NCBI GenBank assembly: GCA_030848705.1 | Contig: CM061238.1 | Location: forward strand, 62,163,133-62,227,132 | Length of the DNA stretch: 64,000 nucleotides | Reading direction: 5' to 3' | From: Heracleum sosnowskyi | Lineage: Eukaryota > Streptophyta > Magnoliopsida > Apiales > Apiaceae | In this document: positions 24,353 to 37,119 of the stretch, piece after piece | Layout of the letters: the number at the start of each line of letters is the position of its first letter | Numbering within the stretch: position 1 is the first letter of the stretch | Position numbers and translations under genes: made by a program | The notes under the pieces: model-generated | Told to the model about the DNA's origin: nothing | The model's input: only the letters and a program-made list of their open reading frames with translations | The model's database searches: none

Positions 24353-26872
24353 AATGGCCCGCTTCAATTTTTCCCCATTTTCCTTGTATAGCTCCCTTTA
24401 TAGGTAAACGTAATCGGGCGTCCCCTGGTATGTGCTCCGATTCAGGCACGGACAGCTTCAAATGAAGTTTTCTGCAATTCTATAAACCCATAGGGTCAAA
24501 CTACGAGAAAATATCCACAAAATGGCCCGCTTCAATTTTTCCCCATTTTCCTTGTATAGCTCCCTTTATAGGTAAACGTAATCGGGCGTCCCCTGGTATG
24601 TGCTCCGATTCAGGCACGGACAGCTTCAAATGAAGTTTTCTGCAATTCTATAAACCCATAGGGTCAAACTACGAGAAAATATCCACAAAATGGCCCGCTT
24701 CAATTTTTCCCCATTTTCCTTGTACAGCTCCCTTTAGAGGTAAACGTAATCGGGCGTCCCTTGGTATCTGCTCCGATTCAGGCACGGACAGCTCCAAATG
24801 AAGTTTTCTGTAATTCTATAAACCCATAGGGTCAAACTACGAGAAAATATCCACAAAATGGCCCGCTTCAATTTTTCCCCATTTTCCTTGTATAGCTCCC
24901 TTTATAGGTAAACGTAATCGGGCGTCCCCTGGTATGTGCTCCGATTCAGGCACGGACAGCTTCAAATGAAGTTTTCTGCAATTCTATAAACCCATAGGGT
25001 CAAACTACGAGAAAATATCCACAAAATGGCCCGCTTCAATTTTTCCCCATTTTCCTTGTATAGCTCACTTTAGAGGTAAACGTAATCGGGCGTCCCCTGG
25101 TATCTGCTCCGATTCAGGCACGGACAGCTCCAAATGAAGTTTTCTGTAATTCTATAAACCCATAGGGTCAAACTACGAGAAAATATCCACAAAATGGCCC
25201 GCTTCAATTTTTCCCCATTTTCCTTGTATAGCTCCCTTTAGAGGTAAACGTAATCGGGCGTCCCCTGGTATCTGCTCCGATTCAGGCACGGACAGCTCCA
25301 AATGAAGTTTTCTGTAATTCTATAAACCCATAGGGTCAAACTACGAGAAAATATCCACAAAATGGCCAGCTTCAATTTTTCCCCATTTTCCTTGTATAGC
25401 TCCCTTTATAGGTAAACGTAATCGGGCGTCCCCTGGTATGTGCTCCGATTCAGGCACGGACAGCTTCAAATGAAGTTTTCTGCAATTCTATAAACCCATA
25501 GGGTCAAACTACGAGAAAATATCCACAAAATGGCCCGCTTCAATTTTTCCCCATTTTCCTTGTACAGCTCCCTTTAGAGGTAAACGTAATCGGGCGTCCC
25601 TTGGTATCTGCTCCGATTCAGGCACGGACAGCTCCAAATGAAGTTTTCTGTAATTCTATAAACCCATAGGGTCAAACTACGAGAAAATATCCACAAAATG
25701 GCCCGCTTCAATTTTTCCCCATTTTCCTTGTATAGCTCCCTTTATAGGTAAACGTAATCGGGCGTCCCCTGGTATGTGCTCCGATTCAGGCACGGACAGC
25801 TTCAAATGAAGTTTTCTGCAATTCTATAAACCCATAGGGTCAAACTACGAGAAAATATCCACAAAATGGCCCGCTTCAATTTTTCCCCATTTTCCTTGTA
25901 TAGCTCACTTTAGAGGTAAACGTAATCGGGCGTCCCCTGGTATCTGCTCCGATTCAGGCACGGACAGCTCCAAATGAAGTTTTCTGTAATTCTATAAACC
26001 CATAGGGTCAAACTACGAGAAAATATCCACAAAATGGCCTGCTTCAATTTTTCCCCATTTTCCTTGTACAGCTCCCTTTAGAGGTAAACGTAATCGGGCG
26101 TCCCTTGGTATCTGCTCCGATTCAGGCACGGACAGCTCCAAATGAAGTTTTCTGTAATTCTATAAACCCATAGGGTCAAACTACGAGAAAATATCCACAA
26201 AATGGCCCGCTTCAATTTTTCCCCATTTTCCTTGTATAGCTCCCTTTATAGGTAAACGTAATCGGGCGTCCCCTGGTATGTGCTCCGATTCAGGCACGGA
26301 CAGCTTCAAATGAAGTTTTCTGCAATTCTATAAACCCATAGGGTCAAACTACGAGAAAATATCCACAAAATGGCCCGCTTCAATTTTTCCCCATTTTCCT
26401 TGTACAGCTCCCTTTAGAGGTAAACGTAATCGGGCGTCCCTTGGTATCTGCTCCGATTCAGGCACGGACAGCTCCAAATGAAGTTTTCTGTAATTCTATA
26501 AACCCATAGGGTCAAACTACGAGAAAATATCCACAAAATGGCCCGCTTCAATTTTTCCCCATTTTCCTTGTATAGCTCCCTTTATAGGTAAACGTAATCG
26601 GGCGTCCCCTGGTATGTGCTCCGATTCAGGCACGGACAGCTTCAAATGAAGTTTTCTGCAATTCTATAAACCCATAGGGTCAAACTACGAGAAAATATCC
26701 ACAAAATGGCCCGCTTCAATTTTTCCCCATTTTCCTTGTATAGCTCACTTTAGAGGTAAACGTAATCGGGCGTCCCCTGGTATCTGCTCCGATTCAGGCA
26801 CGGACAGCTCCAAATGAAGTTTTCTGTAATTCTATAAACCCATAGGGTCAAACTACGAGAAAATATCCACAA
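24353..26872. repeat. 5-monomer HOR, 840 bp, three copies (m146-m160)
   Basis: Each unit reads: variable first monomer, Tc, P with T73, Tc, S with the private TAGCTCACTT. The CACTT mark falls in the monomers starting at 25025, 25865 and 26705, spaced exactly 840 bases. The first monomer is Tc, S and B in the three copies, so that slot marks where exchanges occurred. The middle copy also contains a private GGCCAGC (25365). The two monomers before (24017, 24185) are the same Tc and P/T73 types. Confidence 0.9.
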
Positions 26873-27544
26873 AATGGCCCGCTTCAATTTTTCCCCATTT
26901 TCCTTGTATAGCTCCCTTTAGAGGTAAACGTAATCGGGCGTCCCCTGGTATCTGCTCCGATTCAGGCACGGACAGCTCCAAATGAAGTTTTCTGTAATTC
27001 TTTAAACCCATAGGGTCAAACTACGAGAAAATATCCACAAACTGGCCTGCTTCAATTTTTCCCCATTTTCCTTGTACAGCTCCCTTTAGAGGTAAACGTA
27101 ATCGGGCATCCCCTGGTATCTGCTCCGATTCAGGCACGGACAGCTCCAAATGAAGTTTTCTGTAATTCTATAAACCCATAGGGTCAAACTACGAGAAAAT
27201 ATCCACAAAATGGACCGCTTCAATTTTCCCCCATTTTCCTTGTATAGCTCCCTTTAGAGGTAAACGTAATCGGGCGTCCCCTGGTATCTGCTCCGATTCA
27301 GGCACGGACAGCTCCAAATGAAGTTTTCTGTAATTCTATAAACCCATAGGGTCAAACTACGAGAAAATATACACAAAATGGCCCGCTTCAATTTCCCCCC
27401 ATTTTCCTTGTATAGCTCCCTTTAGAGGTAAACGTAATCGGGCGTCCCCTGGTATCTGCTCCGATTCAGGCACGGACAGCTCCAAATGAAGTTTTCTGTA
27501 ATTCTATAAACCCATAGGGTCAAACTACGTGAAAATATCCACAA
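26873..27544. repeat. S-K-C-D cassette (m161-m164)
   Basis: A standard monomer with ATTCTTTAAA, a K monomer with GGGCATCCCC, a C monomer with TGGACCGC, and a D monomer ending ACGTGAAA. It is followed directly by an 8-monomer unit, giving the run K-C-D-C-B-Tt-Tc-S-P-Tc-S, which I propose as the older 11-monomer order. Confidence 0.8.
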
Positions 27545-28888
27545 AATGGCCCGCTTCAATTTTCCCCCATTTTCCTTGTATAGCTCCCTTTAGAGGTAAA
27601 CGTAATCGGGCGTCCCCTGGTATCTGCTCCGATTCAGGCACGGACAGCTCCAAATGAAGTTTTCTGTAATTCTATAAACCCATAGGGTCAAACTACGAGA
27701 AAATATCCACAAAATGGCCTGCTTCAATTTTTCCCCATTTTCCTTGTACAGCTCCCTTTAGAGGTAAACGTAATCGGGCGTCCCTTGGTATCTGCTCCGA
27801 TTCCGGCACGGACAGCTCCAAATGAAGTTTTCTGTAATTCTATAAACCCATAGGGTCAAACTACGAGAAAATATCCACAAAATGGCCCGCTTCAATTTTT
27901 CCCCATTTTCCTTGTATAGCTCCCTTTATAGGTAAACGTAATCGGGCGTCCCCTGGTATGTGCTCCGATTCAGGCACGGACAGCTTCAAATGAAGTTTTC
28001 TGTAATTCTATAAACCCATAGGGTCAAACTACGAGAAAATATCCACAAAATGGCCCGCTTCAATTTTTCCCCATTTTCCTTGTATAGCTCCCTCTATAGG
28101 TAAACATAATCGGGCGTCCCCTGGTATGTGCTCTGATTCAGGCACGGACAGCTTCAAATGAAGTTTTCTGCAATTCTATAAACCCATAGGGTCAAACTAC
28201 GAGAAAATATACACAAAATGGCCCGCTTCAATTTTTCCCCATTTTCCTTGTATAGCTCCCTTTAGAGGTAAACGTAATCGGGCGTCCCCTGGTATCTGCT
28301 CCGATTCAGGCACGGACAGCTCCAAATGAAGTTTTCTGTAATTCTATAAACCCATAGGGTCAAACTACGAGAAAATATCCACAAAATGGCCCGCTTCAAT
28401 TTTTCCCCATTTTCCTTGTACAGCTCCCTTTAGAGGTAAACGTAATCGGGCGTCCCCTGGTATCTGCTCCGATTCAGGCACGGACAGCTCCAAATGAAGT
28501 TTTCTGTAATTCTATAAACCCATAGGGTCAAACTACGAGAAAATATCCACAAAATGGCCCGCTTCAATTTTTCCCCATTTTCCTTGTATAGCTCCCTTTA
28601 TAGGTAAACGTAATCGGGCGTCCCCTGGTATGTGCTCCGATTCAGGCACGGACAGCTTCAAATGAAGTTTTCTGCAATTCTATAAACCCATAGGGTCAAA
28701 CTACGAGAAAATATCCACAAAATGGCCCGCTTCAATTTTTCCCCATTTTCCATGTATAGCTCCCTTTAGAGGTAAACGTAATCGGGCGTCCCCTGGTATC
28801 TGCTCCGATTCAGGCACGGACAGCTCCAAATGAAGTTTTCTGTAATTCTATAAACCCATAGGGTCAAACTACGAGAAAATATCCACAA
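27545..28888. repeat. 8-monomer HOR, isolated copy E (m165-m172)
   Basis: C, B, Tt, Tc, S, P, Tc, S, the same 1344-bp order as at 9233-15448, separated from it by 12 kb of other units. Private changes include GATTCCGGC (27801), CCTCTATAGG with AAACATAATC (28091-28109) and CCATGTATAG in the last monomer (28750). Confidence 0.85.
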
Positions 28889-29728
28889 ACTGGCCTGCTT
28901 CAATTTTTCCCCATTTTCCTTGTACAGCTCCCTTTAGAGGTAAACGTAATCGGGCATCCCCTGGTATCTGCTCCGATTCAGGCACGGACAGCTCCAAATG
29001 AAGTTTTCTGTAATTCTATAAACCCATAGGGTCAAACTCCGAGAAAATATCCACAAACTGGCCCGCTTCAATTTTTCCCCATTTTCCTTGTACAGCTCCC
29101 TTTAGAGGTAAACGTAATCGGGCGTCCCCTGGTATCTGCTCCGATTCAGGCACGGACAGCTCCAAATGAAGTTTTCTGTAATTCTATAAACCCATAGGGT
29201 CAAACTACGAGAAAATATACACAAAATGGCCCGCTTCAATTTCCCCCCATTTTCCTTGTATAGCTCCCTTTAGAGGTAAACGTAATCGGGCGTCCCCTGG
29301 TATCTGCTCCGATTCAGGCACGGACAGCTCCAAATGAAGTTTTCTGTAATTCTATAAACCCATAGGGTCAAACTACGTGAAAATATCAACAAAATGGCCC
29401 GCTTCAATTTTCCCCCATTTTCCTTGTATAGCTCCCTTTAGAGGTAAACGTAATCGGGCGTCCCCTGGTATCTGCTCCGATTCAGGCACGGACAGCTCCA
29501 AATGAAGTTTTCTGTAATTCTATAAACCCATAGGGTCAAACTACGAGAAAATATCCACAAAATGGCCTGCTTCAATTTTTCCCCATTTTCCTTGTACAGC
29601 TCCCTTTAGAGGTAAACGTAATCGGGCGTCCCTTGGTATCTGCTCCGATTCAGGCACGGACAACTCCAAATGAAGTTTTCTGTAATTCTATAAACCTATA
29701 GGGTCAAACTACGAGAAAATATCCACAA
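28889..29728. repeat. K-P-D-C-B cassette (m173-m177)
   Basis: K with GGGCATCCCC, a P monomer that also starts ACTGGCC and is entered through AAACTCCGAG, D, C (with ATATCAACAA at 29385) and B (with ACAACTCC and AAACCTATAG). It is the same cassette as at 4197 and 27041, except that the second monomer is P instead of C. Confidence 0.78.
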
Positions 29729-30904
29729 AATGGCCCGCTTCAATTTTTCCCCATTTTCCTTGTATAGCTCCCTTTATAGGTAAACGTAATCGGGCATCCC
29801 CTGGTATGTGCTCCGATTCAGGCACGGACAGCTTCAAATGAAGTTTTCTGTAATTCAATAAACCCATAGGGTCAAACTACGAGAAAATATCCACAAAATG
29901 GCCCGCTTCAATTTTTCCCCATTTTCCTTGTATAGCTCCCTTTATAGGTAAACGTAATCGGGCGTCCCCTGGTATGTGCTCCGATTCAGGCACGGACAGC
30001 TTCAAATGAAGTTTTCTGCAATTCTATAAACCCATAGGGTCAAACTACGAGAAAATATACACAAAATGGCCCGCTTCAATTTTTCCCCATTTTCCTTGTA
30101 TAGCTCCCTTTAGAGGTAAACGTAATCGGGCGTCCCCTGGTATCTGCTCCGATTCAGGCACGGACAGCTCCAAATGAAGTTTTCTGTAATTCTATAAACC
30201 CATAGGGTCAAACTACGAGAAAATATCCACAAAATGGCCCGCTTCAATTTTTCCCCATTTTCCTTGTACAGCTCCCTTTAGAGGTAAACGTAATCGGGCG
30301 TCCCCTGGTATCTGCTCCGATTCAGGCACGGACAGCTCCAAATGAAGTTTTCTGTAATTCTATAAACCCATAGGGTCAAATTACGAGAAAATATCCACAA
30401 AATGGCCCGCTTCAATTTTTCCCCATTTTCCTTGTACAGCTCCCTTTAGAGGTAAACGTAATCGGGCGTCCCCTGGTATCTGCTCCGATTCAGGCACGGA
30501 CAGCTCCAAATGAAGTTTTCTGTAATTCTATAAACCCATAGGGTCAAACTACGAGAAAATATCCACAAAATGGCCCGCTTCAATTTTTCCCCATTTTCCT
30601 TGTATAGCTCCCTTTATAGGTAAACGTAATCGGGCGTCCCCTGGTATGTGCTCCGATTCAGGCACGGACAGCTTCAAATGAAGTTTTCTGCAATTCTATA
30701 AACCCATAGGGTCAAACTACGAGAAAATATCCACAAAATGGCCCGCTTCAATTTTTCCCCATTTTCCTTGTATAGCTCCCTTTAGAGGTAAACGTAATCG
30801 GGCGTCCCCTGGTATCTGCTCCGATTCAGGCACGGACAGCTCCAAATGAAGTTTTCTGTAATTCTATAAACCCATAGGGTCAAACTACGAGAAAATATCC
30901 ACAA
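29729..30904. repeat. 7-monomer duplication, left copy (m178-m184)
   Basis: Tt with GGGCATCCCC and the private AATTCAATAAAC, Tc (A163), S, P, P, Tc, S. AATTCAATA recurs 1176 bases later (29852 and 31028) and AAATTACG (30376) recurs at 31551, offset 1175 because one T is missing near 31088. Confidence 0.88.
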
Positions 30905-32079
30905 AATGGCCCGCTTCAATTTTTCCCCATTTTCCTTGTATAGCTCCCTTTATAGGTAAACGTAATCGGGCATCCCCTGGTATGTGCTCCGATTCAGGCA
31001 CGGACAGCTTCAAATGAAGTTTTCTGTAATTCAATAAACCCATAGGGTCAAACTACGAGAAAATATCCACAAAATGGCCCGCTTCAATTTTCCCCATTTT
31101 CCTTGTATAGCTCCCTTTATAGGTAAACGTAATCGGGCGTCCCCTGGTATGTGCTCCGATTCAGGCACGGACAGCTTCAAATGAAGTTTTCTGCAATTCT
31201 ATAAACCCATAGGGTCAAACTACGAGAAAATATACACAAAATGGCCCGCTTCAATTTTTCCCCATTTTCCTTGTATAGCTCCCTTTAGAGGTAAACGTAA
31301 TCGGGCGTCCCCTGGTATCTGCTCCGATTCAGGCACGGACAGCTCCAAATGAAGTTTTCTGTAATTCTATAAACCCATAGGGTCAAACTACGAGAAAATA
31401 TCCACAAAATGGCCCGCTTCAATTTTTCCCCATTTTCCTTGTATAGCTCCCTTTAGAGGTAAACGTAATCGGGCGTCCCCTGGTATCTGCTCCGATTCAG
31501 GCACGGACAGCTCCAAATGAAGTTTTCTGTAATTCTATAAACCTATAGGGTCAAATTACGAGAAAATATCCACAAAATGGCCCGCTTCAATTTTTCCCCA
31601 TTTTCCTTGTACAGCTCCCTTTAGAGGTAAACGTAATCGGGGGTCCCCTGGTATCTGCTCCGATTCAGGCACGGACAGCTCCAAATGAAGTTTTCTGTAA
31701 TTCTATAAACCCATAGGGTCAAACTACGAGAAAATATCCACAAAATGGCCCGCTTCAATTTTTCCCCATTTTCCTTGTATAGCTCCCTTTATAGGTAAAC
31801 GTAATCGGGCGTCCCCTGGTATGTGCTCCGATTCAGGCACGGACAGCTTCAAATGAAGTTTTCTGCAATTCTATAAACCCATAGGGTCAAACTACGAGAA
31901 AATATCCACAAAATGGCCCGCTTCAATTTTTCCCCATTTTCCTTGTATAGCTCCCTTTAGAGGTAAACGTAATCGGGCGTCCCCTGGTATCTGCTCCGAT
32001 TCAGGCACGGACAGCTCCAAATGAAGTTTTCTGTAATTCTATAAACCCATAGGGTCAAACTACGAGAAAATATCCACAA
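30905..32079. repeat. 7-monomer duplication, right copy (m185-m191)
   Basis: Same order with differences: m186 has lost one T (CAATTTTCCCC near 31088), m188 is S instead of P and carries AAACCTATAG, a mark otherwise seen at 29693, and m189 has GGGGGTCCCC (31640). The AAACCTATAG mark suggests conversion from, or exchange with, the B monomer before the left copy. Confidence 0.86.
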
Positions 32080-32415
32080 AATGGCCCGCTTCAATTTTTC
32101 CCCATTTTCCTTGTATAGCTCCCTTTATAGGTAAACGTAATCGGGCGTCCCCTGGTATGTGCTCCGATTCAGGCACGGACAGCTTCAAATGAAGTTTTCT
32201 GCAATTCTATAAACCCATAGGGTCAAACTACGAGAAAATATCCACAAAATGGCCCGCTTCAATTTTTCCCCATTTTCCTTGTATAGCTCCCTTTAGAGGT
32301 AAACGTAATCGGGCGTCCCCTGGTATCTGCTCCGATTCAGGCACGGACAGCTCCAAATGAAGTTTTCTGTAATTCTATAAACCCATAGGGTCAAACTACG
32401 AGAAAATATCCACAA
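32080..32415. repeat. Tc-S linker (m192-m193)
   Basis: Two ordinary monomers between the 7-monomer and 14-monomer duplications. The match of the 14-monomer duplication extends leftwards into m193 to about 32297. Confidence 0.75.
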
Positions 32416-34767
32416 AATGGCCCGCTTCAATTTTCCCCCATTTTCCTTGTATAGCTCCCTTTAGAGGTAAACGTAATCGGGCGTCCCCTGGTATCTGCTC
32501 CGATTCAGGCACGGACAGCTCCAAATGAAGTTTTCTGTAATTCTATAAACCCATAGGGTCAAACTACGAGAAAATATCCACAAAATGGCCCGCTTCAATT
32601 TTTCCCCATTTTCCTTGTACAGCTCCCTTTAGAGGTAAACGTAATCGGGCCTCCCCTGGTATCTGCTCCGATTCAGGCACGGATAGCTCCAAATGAAGTT
32701 TTCTGTAATTCTATAAACCCATAGGGTCAAACTACGAGAAAATATCCACAAACTGGCCTGCTTCAATTTTTCCCCATTTTCCTTGTACAGCTCCCTTTAG
32801 AGGTAAACGTAATCGGGCATCCCCTGGTATCTGCTCCGATTCAGGCACGGACAGCTCCAAATGAAGTTTTCTGTAATTCTATAAACCCATAGGGTCAAAC
32901 TACGAGAAAATATCCACAAAATGGCCCGCTTCAATTTTTCCCCATTTTCCTTGTATAGCTCCCTTTATAGGTAAACGTAATCGGGCGTCCCCTGGTATGT
33001 GCTCCGATTCAGGCACGGACAGCTTCAAATGAAGTTTTCTGCAATTCTATAAACCCATAGGGTCAAACTACGAGAAAATATCCACAAAATGGCCCGCTTC
33101 AATTTTTCCCCATTTTCCTTGTATAGCTCCCTTTAGAGGTAAACGTAATCGGGTGTCCCCTGGTATCTGCTCCGATTCAGGCACGGACAGCTTCAAATGA
33201 AGTTTTCTGCAATTCTATAAACCCATAGGGTCAAACTACGAGAAAATATCCACAAAATGGCCCGCTTCAATTTTTCCCCATTTTCCTTGTATAGCTCCCT
33301 TTAGAGGTAAACGTAATCGGGCGTCCCCTGGTATCTGCTCCGATTCAGGCACGGACAGCTCCAAATGAAGTTTTCTGTAATTCTATAAACCCATAGGGTC
33401 AAACTACGAGAAAATATCCACAAAATGGCCCGCTTCAATTTTCCCCCATTTTCCTTGTATAGCTCCCTTTAGAGGTAAACGTAATCGGGCGTCCCCTGAT
33501 ATCTGCTCCGATTCAGGCACGGACAGCTCCAAATGAAGTTTTCTGTAATTCTATAAACCCATAGGGTCGAACTACGAGAAAATATCCACAAAATGGCCCG
33601 CTTCAATTTTTCCCCATTTTCCTTGTATAGCTCCCTTTAGAGGTAAACGTAATCGGGCGTCCCCTGGTATCTGCTCCGATTCAGGCACGGACAGCTTCAA
33701 ATGAAGTTTTCTGTAATTCTATAAACCCATAGGGTCAAACTACGAGAAAATATCCACAAAATGGCCCGCTTCAATTTTCCCCCATTTTCCTTGTATAGCT
33801 CCCTTTAGAGGTAAACGTAATCGGGCGTCCCCTGGTATCTGCTCCGATTCAGGCACGGACAGCCCCAAATGAAGTTTTCTGTAATTCTATAAACCCATAG
33901 GGTCGAACTACGAGAAAATATCCACAAAATGGCCCGCTTCAATTTTTCCCCATTTTCCTTGTACAGCTCCCTTTAGAGGTAAACGTAATCGGGTGTCCCC
34001 TGGTATCTGCTCCGATTCAGGCACGGACAGCTCCAAATGAAGTTTTCTGTAATTCTATAAACCCATAGGGTCGAACTACGAGAAAATATCCACAAAATGG
34101 CCCGCTTCAATTTTTCCCCATTTTCCTTGTACAGCTCCCTTTAGAGGTAAACGTAATCGGGCGTCCCCTGGTATCTGCTCTGATTCAGGCACGGACAGCT
34201 CCAAATGAAGTTTTCTGTAATTCTATAAACCCATAGGGTCAAACTACGAGAAAATATCCACAAAATGGCCCGCTTCAATTTTTCCCCATTTTCCTTGTAC
34301 AGCTCCCTTTAGAGGTAAACGTAATCGGGCGTCCCCTGATATCTGCTCCGATTCAGGCACGGACAGCTCCAAATGAAGTTTTCTGTAATTCTATAAACCC
34401 ATAGGGTCGAACTACGAGAAAATATCCACAAAATGGCCCGCTTCAATTTTTCCCCATTTTCCTTGTATAGCTCCCTTTAGAGGTAAACGTAATCGGGTGT
34501 CCCCTGGTATCTGCTCCGATTCAGCCACGGACAGCTTCAAATGAAGTTTTCTGCAATTCTATAAACCCATAGGGTCAAACTACGAGAAAATATCCACAAA
34601 ATGGCCCGCTTCAATTTTTCCCCATTTTCCTTGTATAGCTCCCTTTATAGGTAAACGTAATCGGGCGTCCCCTGGTATCTGCTCCGATTCAGGCACGGAC
34701 AGCTCCAAATGAAGTTTTCTGTAATTCTATAAACCCATAGGGTCAAACTACGAGAAAATATCCACAA
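32416..34767. repeat. 14-monomer duplication, left copy (m194-m207)
   Basis: A 2352-bp unit holding the first G146 (GGTCGAAC, from 33570) and first A76 (CCTGATATC, near 33497) variants of the window. Marks repeated 2352 bases on include GGGCCTCCCC with GGATAGC (32649, 32683), AGCCCCAAATG (33863) and CAGCCACGG (34523). The match continues past the unit to about 34841. Confidence 0.92.
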
Positions 34768-37119
34768 AATGGCCCGCTTCAATTTTCCCCCATTTTCCTT
34801 GTATAGCTCCCTTTAGAGGTAAACGTAATCGGGCGTCCCCTGGTATCTGCTCCGATTCAGGCACGGACAGCTCCAAATGAAGTTTTCTGTAATTCTATAA
34901 ACCCATAGGGTCAAACTACGAGAAAATATCCACAAAATGGCCCGCTTCAATTTTTCCCCATTTTCCTTGTACAGCTCCCTTTAGAGGTAAACGTAATCGG
35001 GCCTCCCCTGGTATCTGCTCCGATTCAGGCACGGATAGCTCCAAATGAAGTTTTCTGTAATTCTATAAACCCATAGGGTCAAACTACGAGAAAATATCCA
35101 CAAACTGGCCTGCTTCAATTTTTCCCCATTTTCCTTGTACAGCTCCCTTTAGAGGTAAACGTAATCGGGCATCCCCTGGTATCTGCTCCGATTCAGGCAC
35201 GGACAGCTCCAAATGAAGTTTTCTGTAATTCTATAAACCCATAGGGTCAAACTACGAGAAAATATCCACAAAATGGCCCGCTTCAATTTTTCCCCATTTT
35301 CCTTGTATAGCTCCCTTTATAGGTAAACGTAATCGGGCGTCCCCTGGTATGTGCTCCGATTCAGGCACGGACAGCTTCAAATGAAGTTTTCTGCAATTCT
35401 ATAAACCCATAGGGTCAAACTACGAGAAAATATCCACAAAATGGCCCGCTTCAATTTTTCCCCATTTTCCTTGTATAGCTCCCTTTAGAGGTAAACGTAA
35501 TCGGGTGTCCCCTGGTATCTGCTCCGATTCAGGCACGGACAGCTTCAAATGAAGTTTTCTGCAATTCTATAAACCCATAGGGTCAAACTACGAGAAAATA
35601 TCCACAAAATGGCCCGCTTCAATTTTTCCCCATTTTCCTTGTATAGCTCCCTTTAGAGGTAAACGTAATCGGGCGTCCCCTGGTATCTGCTCCGATTCAG
35701 GCACGGACAGCTCCAAATGAAGTTTTCTGTAATTCTATAAACCCATAGGGTCAAACTACGAGAAAATATCCACAAAATGGCCCGCTTCAATTTTCCCCCA
35801 TTTTCCTTGTATAGCTCCCTTTAGAGGTAAACGTAATCGGGCGTCCCCTGATATCTGCTCCGATTCAGGCACGGACAGCTCCAAATGAAGTTTTCTGTAA
35901 TTCTATAAACCCATAGGGTCGAACTACGAGAAAATATCCACAAAATGGCCCGCTTCAATTTTTCCCCATTTTCCTTGTATAGCTCCCTTTAGAGGTAAAC
36001 GTAATCGGGCGTCCCCTGGTATCTGCTCCGATTCAGGCACGGACAGCTTCAAATGAAGTTTTCTGTAATTCTATAAACCCATAGGGTCAAACTACGAGAA
36101 AATATCCACAAAATGGCCCGCTTCAATTTTCCCCCATTTTCCTTGTATAGCTCCCTTTAGAGGTAAACGTAATCGGGCGTCCCCTGGTATCTGCTCCGAT
36201 TCAGGCACGGACAGCCCCAAATGAAGTTTTCTGTAATTCTATAAACCCATAGGGTCGAACTACGAGAAAATATCCACAAAATGGCCCGCTTCAATTTTTC
36301 CCCATTTTCCTTGTACAGCTCCCTTTAGAGGTAAACGTAATCGGGTGTCCCCTGGTATCTGCTCCGATTCAGGCACGGACAGCTCCAAATGAAGTTTTCT
36401 GTAATTCTATAAACCCATAGGGTCGAACTACGAGAAAATATCCACAAAATGGCCCGCTTCAATTTTTCCCCATTTTCCTTGTACAGCTCCCTTTAGAGGT
36501 AAACGTAATCGGGCGTCCCCTGGTATCTGCTCTGATTCAGGCACGGACAGCTCCAAATGAAGTTTTCTGTAATTCTATAAACCCATAGGGTCAAACTACG
36601 AGAAAATATCCACAAAATGGCCCGCTTCAATTTTTCCCCATTTTCCTTGTACAGCTCCCTTTAGAGGTAAACGTAATCGGGCGTCCCCTGATATCTGCTC
36701 CGATTCAGGCACGGACAGCTCCAAATGAAGTTTTCTGTAATTCTATAAACCCATAGGGTCGAACTACGAGAAAATATCCACAAAATGGCCCGCTTCAATT
36801 TTTCCCCATTTTCCTTGTATAGCTCCCTTTAGAGGTAAACGTAATCGGGTGTCCCCTGGTATCTGCTCCGATTCAGCCACGGACAGCTTCAAATGAAGTT
36901 TTCTGCAATTCTATAAACCCATAGGGTCAAACTACGAGAAAATATCCACAAAATGGCCCGCTTCAATTTTTCCCCATTTTCCTTGTATAGCTCCCTTTAT
37001 AGGTAAACGTAATCGGGCGTCCCCTGGTATCTGCTCCGATTCAGGCACGGACAGCTCCAAATGAAGTTTTCTGTAATTCTATAAACCCATAGGGTCAAAC
37101 TACGAGAAAATATCCACAA
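34768..37119. repeat. 14-monomer duplication, right copy (m208-m221)
   Basis: GGGCCTCCCC and GGATAGC at 35001 and 35035, AGCCCCAAATG near 36215 and CAGCCACGG near 36875 are all at +2352. The first clear difference is at 37194, where this side has CCTGATATC and the left copy CCTGGTATC (about 34842). I saw no other difference over the matched 2.5 kb. Confidence 0.92.
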
